DNA from: Candidula unifasciata | Lineage: Eukaryota > Mollusca > Gastropoda > Stylommatophora > Geomitridae | Assembly (NCBI GenBank): GCA_905116865.2 | Contig: CAJHNH020003126.1 | Span: 17,853 to 81,852, forward strand | DNA length: 64,000 bases | Direction of reading: 5' to 3' | Shown here: piece by piece, positions 40,355-51,639 of the stretch | Layout: each line of letters opens with the position of its first letter | Position numbering within the stretch: the stretch's first letter is position 1 | Notes under the pieces: model-generated | The model's input: only the letters and a program-made list of their open reading frames with translations | Databases searched by the model: none | Told to the model about the DNA's origin: nothing | Program-made: the position numbers and the translations under genes

Positions 40355-41683
40355 ATGGAATACGGAAGCATAGTATACGAATCAGCATCAGAGAACAGCA
40401 ATTGCAAACTTGATAGGATTCAGTGCCAAGCCCTGACTTCCATCATGGGCGCTGGCAAAGGGACATCGAGAGAGGCCATGGAGGTAGCACTAGGCATCAC
40501 ACCGCTTAACCTCAGAAGGAAACAACTAACTTATAGCTATTGGATGAAAGCGGCCAACGATGCCAGACACCCAGCTTCAGACGCTTTTCATTATAACATT
40601 ACCCACCTAGGTGACAGACCGGTCACAGACATACAGAGACCAGCAGACTGGGACGCTGCACTAGAAATTAACGATGATGAGGACGTAGCTAGGACTCTAG
40701 AGGCAAGCGTTAGGTTTATCCCTCAAATCCCTCCATGGAGACTAGAGCTGCCCAGGACAGACATGAGTCTGATGAAAATTATTAATAAGAATACTGAAAC
40801 ATTTGAAGCCAAAGCAATAACAGAAGAATACATAGACCAGATCCGATCAGACAATCTGGTTGCATACACTGACGGATCTAAGAATGAAGCAGGAGAAGTA
40901 GGAGCAGGAGTAATAATCCCACAGTGGAATATACAAAGAGAATATAAAATAACAGATCACGTGGCAGTATGCACAGCAGAACTAGTCGGCATAATGAAGG
41001 CACTAGAGATGGTAATTAATAAACCTCCAACTAAATTTACCATACTGACAGATTCATTGTCCTCTGTGCAGACGTTAAAAACACATAAAACTAACAGTAG
41101 ACAAGATATTGAAGAAACAATCCTAAATCTAACAACTCAGCTCAAGAATAAAGGATGCCAAGTCACCATTGCATGGGTACCAGCACACAGAGGTGTAATA
41201 GGCAATGAAAAAGCTGACATAGCAGCCAAAAAGGGAGCAAAATGTGATGTTTTAATAGATGTAGGACTCGGAAAAACAGAAAGGACAAGCATAATCAAAC
41301 GACATATAATTAAAATGTGGAAACTACAATGGCAAGGGAGCAATAATGGCAGAGATGCCTACAATAACCTTAAAGAGCCCAGCCTTAACACACAGTTACG
41401 GGACAAACTGAAAATTCCAGCTAACAAGCTACTATGGAGAGCTAGATTAGGGTGGCACCCAGAGAAATTTACATCTCCACTATGTCTGGACTGCTTTCAA
41501 GATAATACACTAAAGCATTATATAATAAACTGCACTAAATATAAATTGGAGAGGAAACCCATTGAGGAGTTTTTTCTAAAACGCAAACAACAAATTACTG
41601 CAAACAAATGTTTAAATGTAGATAGCAATAAAGACATCCAAAAACTGGTTAAACAATACCTTATTAAAACAAATCAAAACTAA
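40355..41683 (+). CDS. LINE ORF2 C-terminus: connector, RNase H and CCHC
   Basis: 442 codons from the first ATG; homology really starts right after the TAG at 40312 (DTLIQFYKAFVRGKMEYGS), so this ATG is not a natural start. RNase H (about residues 165-300) has Asp173 in AYTDGS, Glu209 in CTAEL, Asp233 in LTDS, His278 in VPAHRG and Asp288 in EKADIA, the complete catalytic set. A CX2CX7HX4C zinc knuckle follows (Cys377, Cys380, His388, Cys393), as in Jockey/I proteins. RNase H removes template RNA from the cDNA hybrid. Intact domain after a premature stop suggests recent inactivation. Confidence 0.9.
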   Translation: MEYGSIVYESASENSNCKLDRIQCQALTSIMGAGKGTSREAMEVALGITPLNLRRKQLTYSYWMKAANDARHPASDAFHYNITHLGDRPVTDIQRPADWDAALEINDDEDVARTLEASVRFIPQIPPWRLELPRTDMSLMKIINKNTETFEAKAITEEYIDQIRSDNLVAYTDGSKNEAGEVGAGVIIPQWNIQREYKITDHVAVCTAELVGIMKALEMVINKPPTKFTILTDSLSSVQTLKTHKTNSRQDIEETILNLTTQLKNKGCQVTIAWVPAHRGVIGNEKADIAAKKGAKCDVLIDVGLGKTERTSIIKRHIIKMWKLQWQGSNNGRDAYNNLKEPSLNTQLRDKLKIPANKLLWRARLGWHPEKFTSPLCLDCFQDNTLKHYIINCTKYKLERKPIEEFFLKRKQQITANKCLNVDSNKDIQKLVKQYLIKTNQN

Positions 41684-43485
41684 AAAGACCAGATTAGGGA
41701 TTTACTCAGTATAACAGAAGGAACTGATGAGATGGTAACCCCAGACATGCTAGAGTCAGAGAGATAGTGTAAGTATGATGAGTGCATAGATGTGAACATG
41801 GACACATACACAAGGATGAGTGCGTGTAGTATGAGTGCATTTGTGTATAGGATGGATACATAAGACACAGTGTATGTAGGTGGATGGTACGGAATCACGT
41901 GTGGACGGAACAGTTGGAATATAGTTGTGCGAAAGGTACAGATGAATGAGTACATGGATTTAAATGTATTACTGTATGCATGTATATGTGGGTATGAGTG
42001 TGCATGTGTGTATATATATGAGAGCGTGTATACTTATATATTTGTGAGTGTATGAATGACAGTGCAATCAAAGAAACCATAAACTGTGTTGCTGCATGTC
42101 TGTTCAGTACTGAGAACAAATGGAATGAAAAGTGTAAGCAGCAAGAACGTCATCAACGCACACCATCCACCAAAACATGATACGTCAGTACCGGACAGGT
42201 CACACACCAGTAACGGGACATAACTTAAAAGTGACACGACCAGACGAAATTACTGACAAAGCGACACAAAACGCATAAGACATGGAATAGTGAATATAAC
42301 TACGTGTGGATGTATTCGTTTTTTTATGAATGTAAGTACAGGCCTTGGTAAACGCATATGAAAGAGTTTGCGTGTGTACGTAATGTCAATTAGGTATGCA
42401 TACACGGATAAGTATGAAAGGACGTACAAATATGTAGTGCTGTCTGCATGTATGAGTACTCGAGTGCATGTACGCATACACCTAGTTGGGTGCGTCCATA
42501 TACTCCGGAGATTCATTAACAAAACCATCCCACTCCACAGCATGCATACAACATGCACATGACCGACAGGACTCATAACGAAAATATGACTGACAGCAAA
42601 TAGGGAATACAAGTGACTCGATAATGACAGGACTAGAACGCATAACCTCCAATACCACCCCATCACTGGAATGATAGCAAAGGTTGGTAACGTGATACAC
42701 ATAGTCCCGGCAAAAAGCCACGCTAGAATCCAGCAAGACGGCAACGACGAGAATTGACTGAATGGCCTCCCGCTACCCTTCCCCCCACCTTTCCCTAACT
42801 CTTTCGGATGCACTATGAGTTTAACCCCCCCAACCCATTCCCACAGAGAGCACTTGAGTTCGTTGCACAACATGCCACAACAATTCTCATCGCCAATCAT
42901 TTGGATCTCAAAGCGTGAGCTGGACGGTCCGGTTATATGGTATTTACGTACACCGGAGCTTAGCTATAAACACAACCCGATCACATAATAACAAATGACG
43001 ACTGGACCCGCTTAAGACTCCACACAAACTCTCACACACATATCCATTACATGACTAACCCGTTCATATTACAGGAAGACAACTATAAGACCACTATGGT
43101 CACACGCGGAAAATTTTCACATTTCGGAACTATTAACATTCAAAAACTGTTTTCAGTACTTTTTGGCAAAATTAAAATACTCAAAATTTTAAAACAATAA
43201 ATGGTGGCCGAAAGGTCGTTGTGTTTGGAAGCTCGCTCTCCTTCGAGATACGCCTAGCCAGATCAAAGGGAGACAGAACAAACAGGAAACACCAAGAATG
43301 AAGAAAGAAGACATGCACCAGTGACAACAGGACGAGCGGTTTGATTCGGATGGAAGCATTAAGCCAGAAATGGCACAAACACCCGTATTCAGTCACGAAA
43401 GTGACGCAAATAAACCAGACCACAAATATAGGCGGAGACTGTTAGCAGCCTAGGCTAGCTAGCAGCAGTCTGAACGTGGTCGAGC
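41684..43485. other. LINE 3' region and unassigned sequence
   Basis: 41760-42060 is rich in 'gtatgagtgcat', 'gtgtatagg' and 'atgtatatgtg' phrases and probably belongs to the LINE 3' UTR. 42060-43485 holds no recognised coding sequence; the long minus frame 42250-42900 (216 codons) is rich in hydrophobic residues without a domain signature and is considered chance. Confidence 0.4.
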
Positions 43486-43489
43486 TTTT

Positions 43490-43700
43490 CTTTTTTTTTT
43501 TTTCTTTAAAGGAATTGGACTTGGACTTAGGATACATTCCGCGAACAACGCTTACGATAAACACAAAGTGACACCATGCGGATGAGGATCACGTGTGGAG
43601 AGGTTTCCAGACACCCTTTCAGCCGTTAGACCGTATTTATGGCCCAGCTGCATACAGTGCCTCCCACAAAAGCAAGGGTGAGGCGGCAAATCACACAAAC
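43490..43700 (-). mobile_element. Repeat family C copy, reverse
   Basis: 'cgataaacacaaagtgacac', 'catgcggatgaggatcacg', 'tggagaggtttccagacacc', 'ggtgaggcggcaaat'. Same orientation as 3272-3490. A T run at 43488-43504 precedes it. Confidence 0.7.
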
Positions 43701-43849
43701 ATTTTCATCTCACGCGTGGACGTCGGCATAAAACCAATATGTGCAAGTAGTGTAAATGATATCTTTTAATTTTTTTTTTTAAATGGCAAATATAAATGCA
43801 TATACGATAATCACGATAATTAGCCATGTGTAAAGTTAGTGCACCGATG

Positions 43850-44180
43850 ATACTTGATATTTTCAAAAGATCATTTGCAGTCACCAAGGGATATCAACAT
43901 GTTCACTGACAGGGAATCTGTAATAAAGAGGGGCGATTTTAAATATATAGTGAGACAGGCCAACTGTGTAGCAAATATCATGCAATAGGTTAGTTTACCA
44001 TAAATAGGTGTTTGCTTAAAAGGGTCAAAACATATTGTATTAACTTGCAGCAAATACAAGATCCCAGATGTGGGCAACATTGTTCTTTCGTCAAATCGAT
44101 TCTGCTTCTTGAAAGATAACATCAAATAGCAAAAACTTTGCAGACTTTCTGTTAACACGGCTGTTAACAATGTTTAAGAT
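43850..44180 (-). repeat. Hairpin repeat copy 5, reverse
   Basis: Reverse complement shows 'aacattgttaacag', 'gttatctttcaagaagcaga', 'caacatatt'-type blocks and 'tgatatcccttggtgact', matching 55050-55400 in order ('gccaactgtgtggcaaa' pairs with 43957-43976). The hairpin itself was not found here. Confidence 0.55.
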
Positions 44181-44199
44181 TTTTAGCTATATTGTTGTT

Positions 44200-44375
44200 G
44201 ACGTCCTTTTTAGGATAAAATTGTTCGTTATTTGAAACCCTACTCTGGCTCTTGTCAGGGGCCGCAATATAGCATAATGGTTGAACCCGGTTTCTGGGAC
44301 CTCTCCACAGTGATCCACACCCACATGGTGTCATCGGGTGTTTGTCGCTTGTGTGATGTCCTGGTGGTGTGGAAA
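44200..44375 (+). mobile_element. Repeat family C copy, forward
   Basis: 'ctggctcttgtcaggggccg', 'gtttctgggacctctccaca', 'gtgatccacacccacatggt', 'gtcatcgggtgtttgtcgct', 'tgtgtgatgtcctggtggtg'. The strongest conserved block is the last 60 bp. Confidence 0.75.
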
Positions 44376-44849
44376 GTCAGTCTCGTTTAAGATTACTCAT
44401 ACAGGCCCCTACCAACCCTACTGGCATGGCCATGCTCCGTGTGCACCAGAACTTACAGAGAGACGTGGCTACAACTGACAGAGAACTGTACATAACTCCA
44501 ACCTCTCCCCAGTCGCCATGTGACATCAAACCGACTGAGCTTCATTTTGACCACATCGGGTGGAGGGGGGCAAAGGTGAGCCACATTGTACCCCTCCCTC
44601 CCAATCTTTCATCTGTGCTGCAATTATAATAGTTTGAAAAAGGAAAGCGGGCAAAAAATACTGGAGGTATTTAACGAATATACTGCTCCCCAGTGCATGG
44701 AGAAGTCAAATAAAGATATAATATGGGTTGTTGAATGGTATTTAAAATATCACCTAGTCCTTTCCAGGTTTCCTCACTAAGTGGTCATGTAGATTTATTC
44801 ATTTTGGACTGGTCGTACTCTGGAGCCAAGAGCGGTTATAAAAAAAAAA

Positions 44850-44940
44850 AAAAAAAATCCGTCTCCATGTGGATTTGAAACCAAGACTGTGGGACCTGAA
44901 GGTAAGAGTCTTACCTTTACCTTACCCCAGCTTCCGATAT
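44850..44940 (-). mobile_element. SINE A fragment, reverse
   Basis: 'aatccgtctccatgtggatt' then 'tgaaaccaagactgtgggac' (B-box side reversed). It follows a long A run at 44839-44856. Confidence 0.4.
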
Positions 44941-45832
44941 GTCTGTGAGCTTCCAACAAATGTACTATTTGATGGAGAACAGTAAGTGATATCTGTGTAA
45001 GCACTAATAATTTTACAGCCTAAACACTTCAGAGAAACCTGACGATTTGGTCCATTTTACCTGCAAAATTGTCAAATGTAAAACGGTACTGTCATAGAAA
45101 CAATAAGAATATATGATTGTGATTCTCGCCAAGCTTGTGGGATTAATGATTGTAGTTTAAAGTTACGTTCACCTGAATCAATTCACTCATAATTTGCACC
45201 TCATGAGTTTCACTAATCAAGGGATACAAACATTATCAACAAAACCGGTCTGAAGGGAAATCATACCACATGTGTTGGGGATAGGAAACCGTAGGTGTAA
45301 TTTAATGGTGTTATTGTTCTAATATGCAGTTTCAATTACTTAAAATATCTAAACATCCTCTACTAACAAGCAACAATAAGTTGCAAACTGAGTAAAACTC
45401 GACAATTGATCAGTATGTTATGATTTTCTTGAAGGATACAATTAAACAGCAACACTTTAGCAAATGTTTGGACGGCTTCATGGACCGCTACACACTTATA
45501 AATGCTTCATTCATTATTACAATTATTATATTTTTGGTAGTTACATGTTAGTGTACCTAAAAATTGTAATGTTCGTTATAGACAAATCATCAGTGAGTAG
45601 ACTGCTCAATGTGATAGTCTTAACTGACCCAGTTTACAAGAAGAAAAGGTCATGGTAAAACAAACCAGTGCTCTGATATTCAGATTATAACCAACTCCTT
45701 ATCTGTACAGGACTCTACGTTACAAAAGGCTGGTGGCCGTGACGGTTACCACCATTATAACTTTTTTCGCAGGTTGAGCATGGTATCTGTGATTGTCCAC
45801 ACACATTGATTTTTTTTTTTTTTAAATCTCAG
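44930..45832 (+). repeat. Hairpin repeat copy 6 (long)
   Basis: 'taaacacttcagagaaacct' with 'gacg', 'gtgattctcgccaagcttgt', 'ttcactaatcaagggataca', stem-loop 45540-45557 (GTTACA, TGTTAG, TGTACC, one mismatch), 'attcagattataaccaactc', 'ggctggtggccgtgacggtt', and a T-rich run plus 'aaatctcag' at 45811-45833. Collinear with copies 1, 4 and 8. Confidence 0.85.
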
Positions 45833-45833
45833 G

Positions 45834-45989
45834 GTGTCAAATCTCCAGATAGCAGCTGGAATGGAAGAAAGGACAGACTTTGCTGCTAGATATCCATGTG
45901 CTGCCTACGCCATAAGGGCTGTAGAACTTCAGCTTGACAAGAATATCAACATTCAGACCACAAACCACAGCGTCAAATCTCATGATTAG
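45834..45989 (+). other. Exon-like open frame after acceptor-like site (copy P1)
   Basis: Directly after T(n)AAATCTCAG the frame is open for 51 codons to a TAG: contains LQIAAGMEERTDFAARYPC, then AAYAIRAVELQLDKN. It aligns with the frame after the same site at 53143-53232 (LQMSARFGERERMHAQY), in the same phase. No start codon or donor was identified. Could be a terminal exon or a transposon-carried piece. Confidence 0.35.
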
Positions 45990-46289
45990 GGGACAAAAAT
46001 GGATGTTATGTAGCAAAGCATACAACAGAGATGAGGTTATTCCTAGGCTAGAATAAAGACAAGATCAAACAAAGAATGACGCAATTACTGCATACATGAT
46101 GTCTGAAGAAAGTCGTGTTTCTATATTTACATGTAAAATACATTCGAATTACAGAAAACATTATCAGAATTTCATTTAACAACAAAAACAAAAACCTTGT
46201 TAGAAATGGGTGCTTAACGGCAATGAAGCATACATTAACAGGTTGCGGGACAAAGAAATAAGCTACTCCAGTTAACTCCTACCTCTTAC

Positions 46290-46358
46290 GTTGAACATGG
46301 AGACACTGAGATGGCTGTTGTATCGGAGAAGCCCTACAGAGAGGTAGAACCAGTGTGA
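46290..46358 (+). other. Short coding-like segment (copy P4)
   Basis: Reads VEHGDTEMAVVSEKPYREVE before TGA; upstream in frame LQLTPTSY. Resembles 47966-48043 (YDEHRDSEIAAAWENRA, upstream CQPTSYG) and 63503-63700 (GFGEHRDTDLAAAW). Confidence 0.3.
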
Positions 46359-46814
46359 TAGGATATCAAAATGGACGACAAGTAACAAGTAACAAGAAAA
46401 CAAAGCTGAATCTGTAAAGGCTTCTTTGTTTTTGGGTTCTTTGTTTTTTATCGTCAATAAATTCAGTTTCAGACAGATGCTCTGCTAGTTTATGTGTGTA
46501 TCGTAAAAGCCCGACTAATTTGGTGCTCACTGGAATCGGATTAGTTGAACCGAAAAGTTACAATATGATGATTTGCTGTAAGCTACAACATACCGCTACA
46601 ATCGGTTTTTTCAAGTTAGAACGTCGAAGAAGTCAGTATTGTAACTGGCTGACTGAAATGCATAAATATGTACATCAAGACGATTAAAGTCACCCAAGTA
46701 CACATTCTATTTATAATGTAAAAAATCACGTGTGTTACATTATCAGTGTGTTATCATTATTGTATATTATTTACATCATCATTATCATCAATGTTTACTT
46801 CCGCCACTAAACGT

Positions 46815-47190
46815 TATGGGGAGAAACAGTCTGTGATCTTTTGTTTGATAGGCAGCAATAGCTATGTTCATTCCGTGTCTATGTAGAAGCTCTATAATGG
46901 CATCAGTCTATTTTCTCCTAGGGCAGTCTCAGATTCATCAGATCTGTTCATATGTAGCGCTGGCGTTGGTAGTTGTCTTAGCTGCATTCTAACTAAATGA
47001 CCAAACCATTTGATCTTCTGTTTCTCGAAGAATTTGCTGCATGGTGTTGTTCTTACAGGCTGGCTGATAATAATATCATTTATAGCTGTGTCTCAGAAGG
47101 CATCTCGTTTGGCAGGTGTTAATTTTACGTCGGTTAGCCTTTGATAATCTCCGTGCCTGGCACTGGCAGCACGGGGTTGATATGAATATG
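46815..47190 (-). pseudogene. LINE reverse transcriptase C-terminal fragment
   Basis: Minus strand reads INDIIISQPVRTTPCSKFFE then KQKIKWFGHLVRMQLRQLP and PALHMNRSDESE. The (R/K)-(L/I)-K-W-F-G-H-(V/L)-x-R-M block is the hallmark of the post-RT region of RTE/CR1-type ORF2 proteins. Stops interrupt both sides. 5' and 3' parts are missing or decayed. Confidence 0.65.
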
Positions 47191-47199
47191 TTTATAATC

Positions 47200-47960
47200 T
47201 GTTTCTTCGTTCTCTTACATTTGTGTGGGTGTCTTAAAATGCCAGTTGGTGTATATGTACGCTAGCTTGATGGCGTCTTGTTTCTATTTCCTGATCTTTT
47301 CTCCTGTCCTCCGAGAATAAACTTGCTCGATATTTAAAGTCTGTATCTTGCTTCAGACAAGTGCTATTCAACCCGACATGCAGCGGACACTAGGAATTCA
47401 AATGATGTAGATTATTTAAGTTTTTGTCGTATTTACATTCATGCTATATCTTCTTGCATGTGAAACAACCTGTTTAAATGGTCTTAACAGCTATATTAAA
47501 ACCTAACAATAGAGTGTAACTGCACAGAACTCTAATCAAAACAACAAACATAAACTATATAAGATATATGTTTTCAGAGATTTAAAAAATAAACAAAACT
47601 ATCTATGTAATAAAAAAAAATATAAACTATCTGTGTAATAAAAAACACATATATGCGTTTTCAGAAATAAAAAAAATAAAAAACTAATAAACAAAACTGT
47701 GTAATAAAAAACACATAGTTTATTAACTTCTGGTTACGTCTGTTTTGCAGAAGATTCGTCAACATGGCTATTAAGAAGATATGCTACAGAAAGATTTTTG
47801 ATACCATAGAAAGTTGAAATTATCTTCTTAATGATATTTGCATAAATGAAAACAAGCGCTTAAACTGCATTTTCTGTGGGACATTAAAATACTGTTGGAA
47901 ACGAGTACTAAACTATAACAGGTTGTGTGGAAAGAACGAAACAATGCCAGCCAACTTCTT
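47200..47960. other. No gene seen
   Basis: AT-rich with repeated 'aaactatctgtgtaataaaa' phrases near 47590-47720, a small local tandem repeat (three units). Confidence 0.5.
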
Positions 47961-47965
47961 ATGGG

Positions 47966-48043
47966 TATGATGAACATAGAGATAGTGAGATAGCTGCTGC
48001 ATGGGAGAACAGAGCAGTCGTGTATCTGACCCATGTGCAATGA
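47966..48043 (+). other. Short coding-like segment (copy P5)
   Basis: YDEHRDSEIAAAWENRAVVY then LTHVQ and TGA. It lies just before hairpin repeat copy 7. See the entries at 46290 and 63503. Confidence 0.3.
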
Positions 48044-48059
48044 TGTAGATACGGACAGC

Positions 48060-48530
48060 AAGTAGCAAGTAAGGGATACAAACATAATCAATGGAGCCGC
48101 CACAAAGGGAAACGATGCCATGCATGTGGTGAGTTAGACAATTATTTGCTGATTTATTTTGTGTAATTTTTTTGTTTGTTTTAATATGCGGTGCTCATTA
48201 TTTCGTAGTATATAAAATGTCCTTTAATAATAAGCGACACTGACATGAGAACTGGTAAATCTCATGGCTTAATCAGCCAGTTTCTTCTTGAACGACAATA
48301 TTTAGTAGCAAATACATAGCAATTGTTTGCAAAACCACACGGTTTGTTACACCGTAGAAATCACTGCTACTTTTTAATTCAATACATTTTTTAGCAGGTA
48401 CAGGAAACTGTACCTAATAATTGTAATTTGTATTTTAACCAACGTCAGCTACCCACTGTGTTCATGAACTGTAATAAACTGTAACATTGTTTGGCAGGAA
48501 CACAAAAATGTGCCTTATAATTGTTAGCAT
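48060..48530 (+). repeat. Hairpin repeat copy 7, two stem-loops
   Basis: 'agtaagggatacaaacataa', 'gggaaacgatgcca', perfect stem-loop 48397-48414 (GGTACA, GGAAAC, TGTACC) then 'taataattgtaatttgt'; a second at 48497-48514 (GGAACA, CAAAAA, TGTGCC) preceded by 'gtttggca' and followed by 'ttataattgt'. Two terminal motifs 100 bp apart suggest a tandem duplication of the end. Confidence 0.8.
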
Positions 48531-48539
48531 GAAAGACAT

Positions 48540-49440
48540 GAGCGAAAGAGAACGGGAGTAGGGAGAAGGGTAACCTACGCTGAATTATACAATGGACAAA
48601 TATATGCAATGATTTTCATAGTTATCATTTTATCACCTACACATTTGTTTACAGTTTATCATCCTCATCAAAACAAAACAAAAACAATTTCACAGTTACA
48701 GTTAATGTTAACGACATTATCACAAATCTACTGACACTGTCACAAATCATTTAAGAAAACACCACTGGACCATGTAAAAATACCGTCATGACCACCATCT
48801 ATCAATAGTATCAGTATCACACCTATCATACCACCATCATCCTCATAGTCACCGCCATATCGCAAATATAATCTATTATATTATTAATATTGTACATGTT
48901 ATAATAAGACGTTGTTACTTTCATTTTTCCTATGTTATAACTGTATACTTGTATACACAATTTTACCAACACGAAGAAACAGCAGCATATGTATTTAACA
49001 CAGACAATACAAAGTACACATGCCAACATATTTAGGCAGCCAAATTAACATTCAGTACAAGTATTCAAACAAACAAAAATGTGCTTAAAACATAAACCAA
49101 AAGGAAAACAAAGAGAGCAAAAAAAAAAAAAAAACACTGTTAACAAGAACAAAAATTAAAACATCCACATTAAACAAGATCTCAAAAAACAAAACTTAAA
49201 TTTAACAAAAACTACTGATTTGGTGTCAACATATAAACGTGATGGTTGACACATTTAAAAAAAAAAAAAAATTTTGCTCTGGTATTAGTCTGATGGACAC
49301 AACGGAAATTTCTCTGCACGTCAAGTTTCGTTTTCATCACTGTTAAAGCTGAACATTCAGATTCACTAACGTTAAAAGATACATATCCCCCCCCCCCCCC
49401 CAAAAAAAAAAAAAACCATTTATAGCTAATTTGGCCACGT
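48540..49440. other. No gene seen
   Basis: AT-rich, with 'catcatcaccat'-like phrases at 48780-48850 similar to 56270-56345, A runs and a C run at 49387-49400. Confidence 0.5.
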
Positions 49441-49469
49441 GAGAGTATATTGCAGGCCACTGCATTGAC

Positions 49470-49486
49470 ACACACACACATACACC

Positions 49487-49548
<62 letters not shown>

Positions 49549-49563
49549 GTGTGTGTGTGTATG

Positions 49564-49647
<84 letters not shown>
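49470..49647. repeat. (CA)n/(TA)n microsatellite complex
   Basis: (CA)n 49470-49503, (TA)n 49504-49542, TG-rich bridge, (TA)n 49571-49647. A 38-bp flank at 49660-49698 matches the flank of the TA tract at 53470-53505. Confidence 0.9.
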
Positions 49648-49648
<1 letters not shown>

Positions 49649-49699
49649 CATTTATATTGCTTTCGTGTGCCTGCATATCAGGCCTCCGGGTAACTCAAA

Positions 49700-50210
49700 G
49701 AAAACAACGAAACAACATGGATAAAGAACTAAACTGCCAGCTAAATAAACTCTCAGAAAACAATCATATGGCTCTCCAATGGATCCCGGGCTATTGCGGC
49801 ATACCAGGAAATGAGTTGGCGGACAGGCTTGCCAAGAATGGAACGGAAGACAACACACCCATTCAGTGTCACTATCAAAAGTTGAAAAAAAAAATATTAA
49901 AGGAAAATAAACGGAATTGTGGAGATAACAAACTGACAGTACACCTCCACAACCCCCATCTATAGAATCAACATTAAAAACAACATGCAACAAATGTCCT
50001 TCTAAGAACAGGACACTGCAGGCTCAACTACCACAGTGTGCATGCCAGATGGGACCACATACATCTAAGCACATTTTACAGGCTTGCTCACTCTACCTTT
50101 AACTGTGAAAAGAAACCTGGCAGCGCGAGCAAAATTTGCAGAGCAATTAATGTGGAACCACCAGGAGCCTGTAACTTGCATGACTATTCATAAAGGGTGT
50201 CCACCTGACT
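49700..50210 (+). pseudogene. LINE RNase H end and C-terminal zinc region (second LINE family)
   Basis: Reads [20 protein letters not shown] then [10 protein letters not shown] (the W-I-P-x-H-x-G-I-x-G-N-E-x-A-D-x-L-A block; the catalytic His is Cys here). After a stop and shift near 49963-50000 it continues LLRTGHCRLNYHS and, in another frame, CQMGPHTSKHILQACSLY, the conserved R-T-G-H-x-x-L-N and H-x-L-x-x-C motifs of Jockey/I-type LINEs. Several frame breaks; dead copy starting right at a TA microsatellite. Confidence 0.75.
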
Positions 50211-50289
50211 ATAAAACCTGAGCATATGAAATAAAACCGAACGCAAAGAATAAGAAGATGATTTTATCGTAGGTCAAACGGGAGCAATG

Positions 50290-50650
50290 GAAAACACATC
50301 GTAATGATTGGAATATGAAGACACAACCACCGAGTTAACAAACAAGTGTTCTAGCTACTGTGCTACGTCAGCTACCGATCAGTTCAGAAGCAAAGTTTAT
50401 TGTAAAACATGCATTGACCATAAAGGGACACATCAACTGTCAACCAACCAGGAAAAATAACATTGTGTGGTTTTTGATTTGAAAGATGCAGTTTGTTTAG
50501 TTCAGACGGTACTTATACAATTTGACAGGTCTCATTTTTTAGAAGACACCCAAGAACCATCAGTTCGTCAGAAAATGTGGGAAATTTCATTTCCGTGTAC
50601 TGCGTTAGAAAAATATTTCATGTATGTTCTATTATCGGCAATAACTACTG
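50290..50650. repeat. tRNA-like SINE scrap and diverged hairpin-repeat sequence
   Basis: 'gttctagctactgtgctacg' (50347) is the reversed A-box head of a tRNA-derived SINE; the same phrase occurs at 62727 and a relative at 34345. 'gaccataaagggacac' to 'cgtcagaaaatgtgggaaat' resembles 62780-62970. The rest is unassigned. Confidence 0.35.
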
Positions 50651-50984
50651 TTCTATCTTAACATGTGTGATATATCGCTTTTGATATAGAATGAACAATA
50701 ACATACTCGATTCTTACATTTTTACATGTGCATTACAATGCACCTTGGAATACAGGTAAATTAAATGTAGATGCGTTTAACAAAAAAAAAAAAAACAAAA
50801 AAAAAAAAGCCTAAATGTTATACACTTTAAGACTGACTAATTTCAGCATGATTAAAGAATGTTTCATATATGTTTGAAATCATGTCCAGGCTCGGGGGTT
50901 GGACGCAGTGTTGACAGCTCGGTCCTGTAAAAAAACTACAACGTTACTGAAACTTCAAGAGGAAATAAGTGCTCTAAACGTCCG

Positions 50985-51239
50985 GTGGTCTTGGGACAGA
51001 GTCCCTCTGTCAGCATGAACAACATGGGTGAAAGCCGAAAGGAAGCCCATGATGGGAAAACAAGTCTGCTGGATGTCAAAACCAAATTAAGAATTGGCTT
51101 CTGGAATTTACGAACGATGGAAGCTGACCTGAGTGCGGCATCTTTGACATGGAAAACTGCACTGAAGATTGCACAGGACAGGAAAGCATGGAAAGTCCTC
51201 TCTGAAGCCTCATGTGCCACTAGGCATAACGAGAACTGA
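50985..51239 (+). pseudogene. Internally deleted LINE: endonuclease start fused to ORF2 end
   Basis: 84 codons uninterrupted. Residues about 34-45 (TKLRIGFWNLRTM) match the N-terminal T-W-N-V-R-T-M motif of RTE/CR1-type APE endonucleases; from EADLSAASLTWKTALKIAQD through RKAWKVLSEASC it matches the extreme C-terminus (W-x-x-A-x-x-x-A-x-D-R-x-x-W-R-x-L). Everything between, normally about 900 residues including RT, is gone, and the frame is kept across the junction. It is probably a non-autonomous deletion derivative moved by a full-length partner, or one deleted insertion. Confidence 0.65.
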
Positions 51240-51639
51240 TGAAATCATGTCACATAAACTGTCGTATTATATTCTCAGTCTACTAAAAGTACATCACACA
51301 ACCACACAAAAACCTTGATTCTGCACCACTTGGTAGTAAATTGAGGCAAGACAAGCCGAATGTTGACAAGGCCCTTTGAGCGAGAGATGAGGGGGTGGGG
51401 GAGATATAGAGAGAAAGTGAGAAACAAAGAGGGTGCAACCGAGAGAGAACCCAGTTCGGAGGTATTGTCAGAAAAGGAAAAACAATAGACTACTAGACCA
51501 ATGCACATGGTTATTATTTGATATAAAAGAGTGCCTTTTTAAGATGGTATCAGACAATGGATGGGCAGCAACGCATCTGTTGCCGTGAGTGCAAGCTAAA
51601 CTGTAAATATTAACTACACCAGAAAAGGTACAATGAAAA

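Larger units (their letters stand above)
38180..41683 (+). mobile_element. 5'-truncated LINE with endonuclease, RT and RNase H
   Basis: One continuous ORF2 series in the order endonuclease tail, RT, connector, RNase H, CCHC. Only two breaks are seen: an extra A in a seven-A run at 38578-38584 and a TAG at 40310-40312. All RT and RNase H catalytic residues remain. The layout is that of I/Jockey-superfamily LINEs with RNase H. ORF1 and most of the endonuclease are absent. It looks like the youngest element in the window. The 3' UTR end and target duplications could not be placed. Confidence 0.9.

Noticed and set aside
42250..42900. 216-codon minus-strand frame
   Set aside because: No domain, no conserved relative, biased to hydrophobic residues and Cys; probably chance in LINE 3' or flanking sequence.
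49212..49965. Tyr-Ile repeat frames
   Set aside because: Translation of (TA)n; only the C-terminal part after 49700 has real LINE homology.
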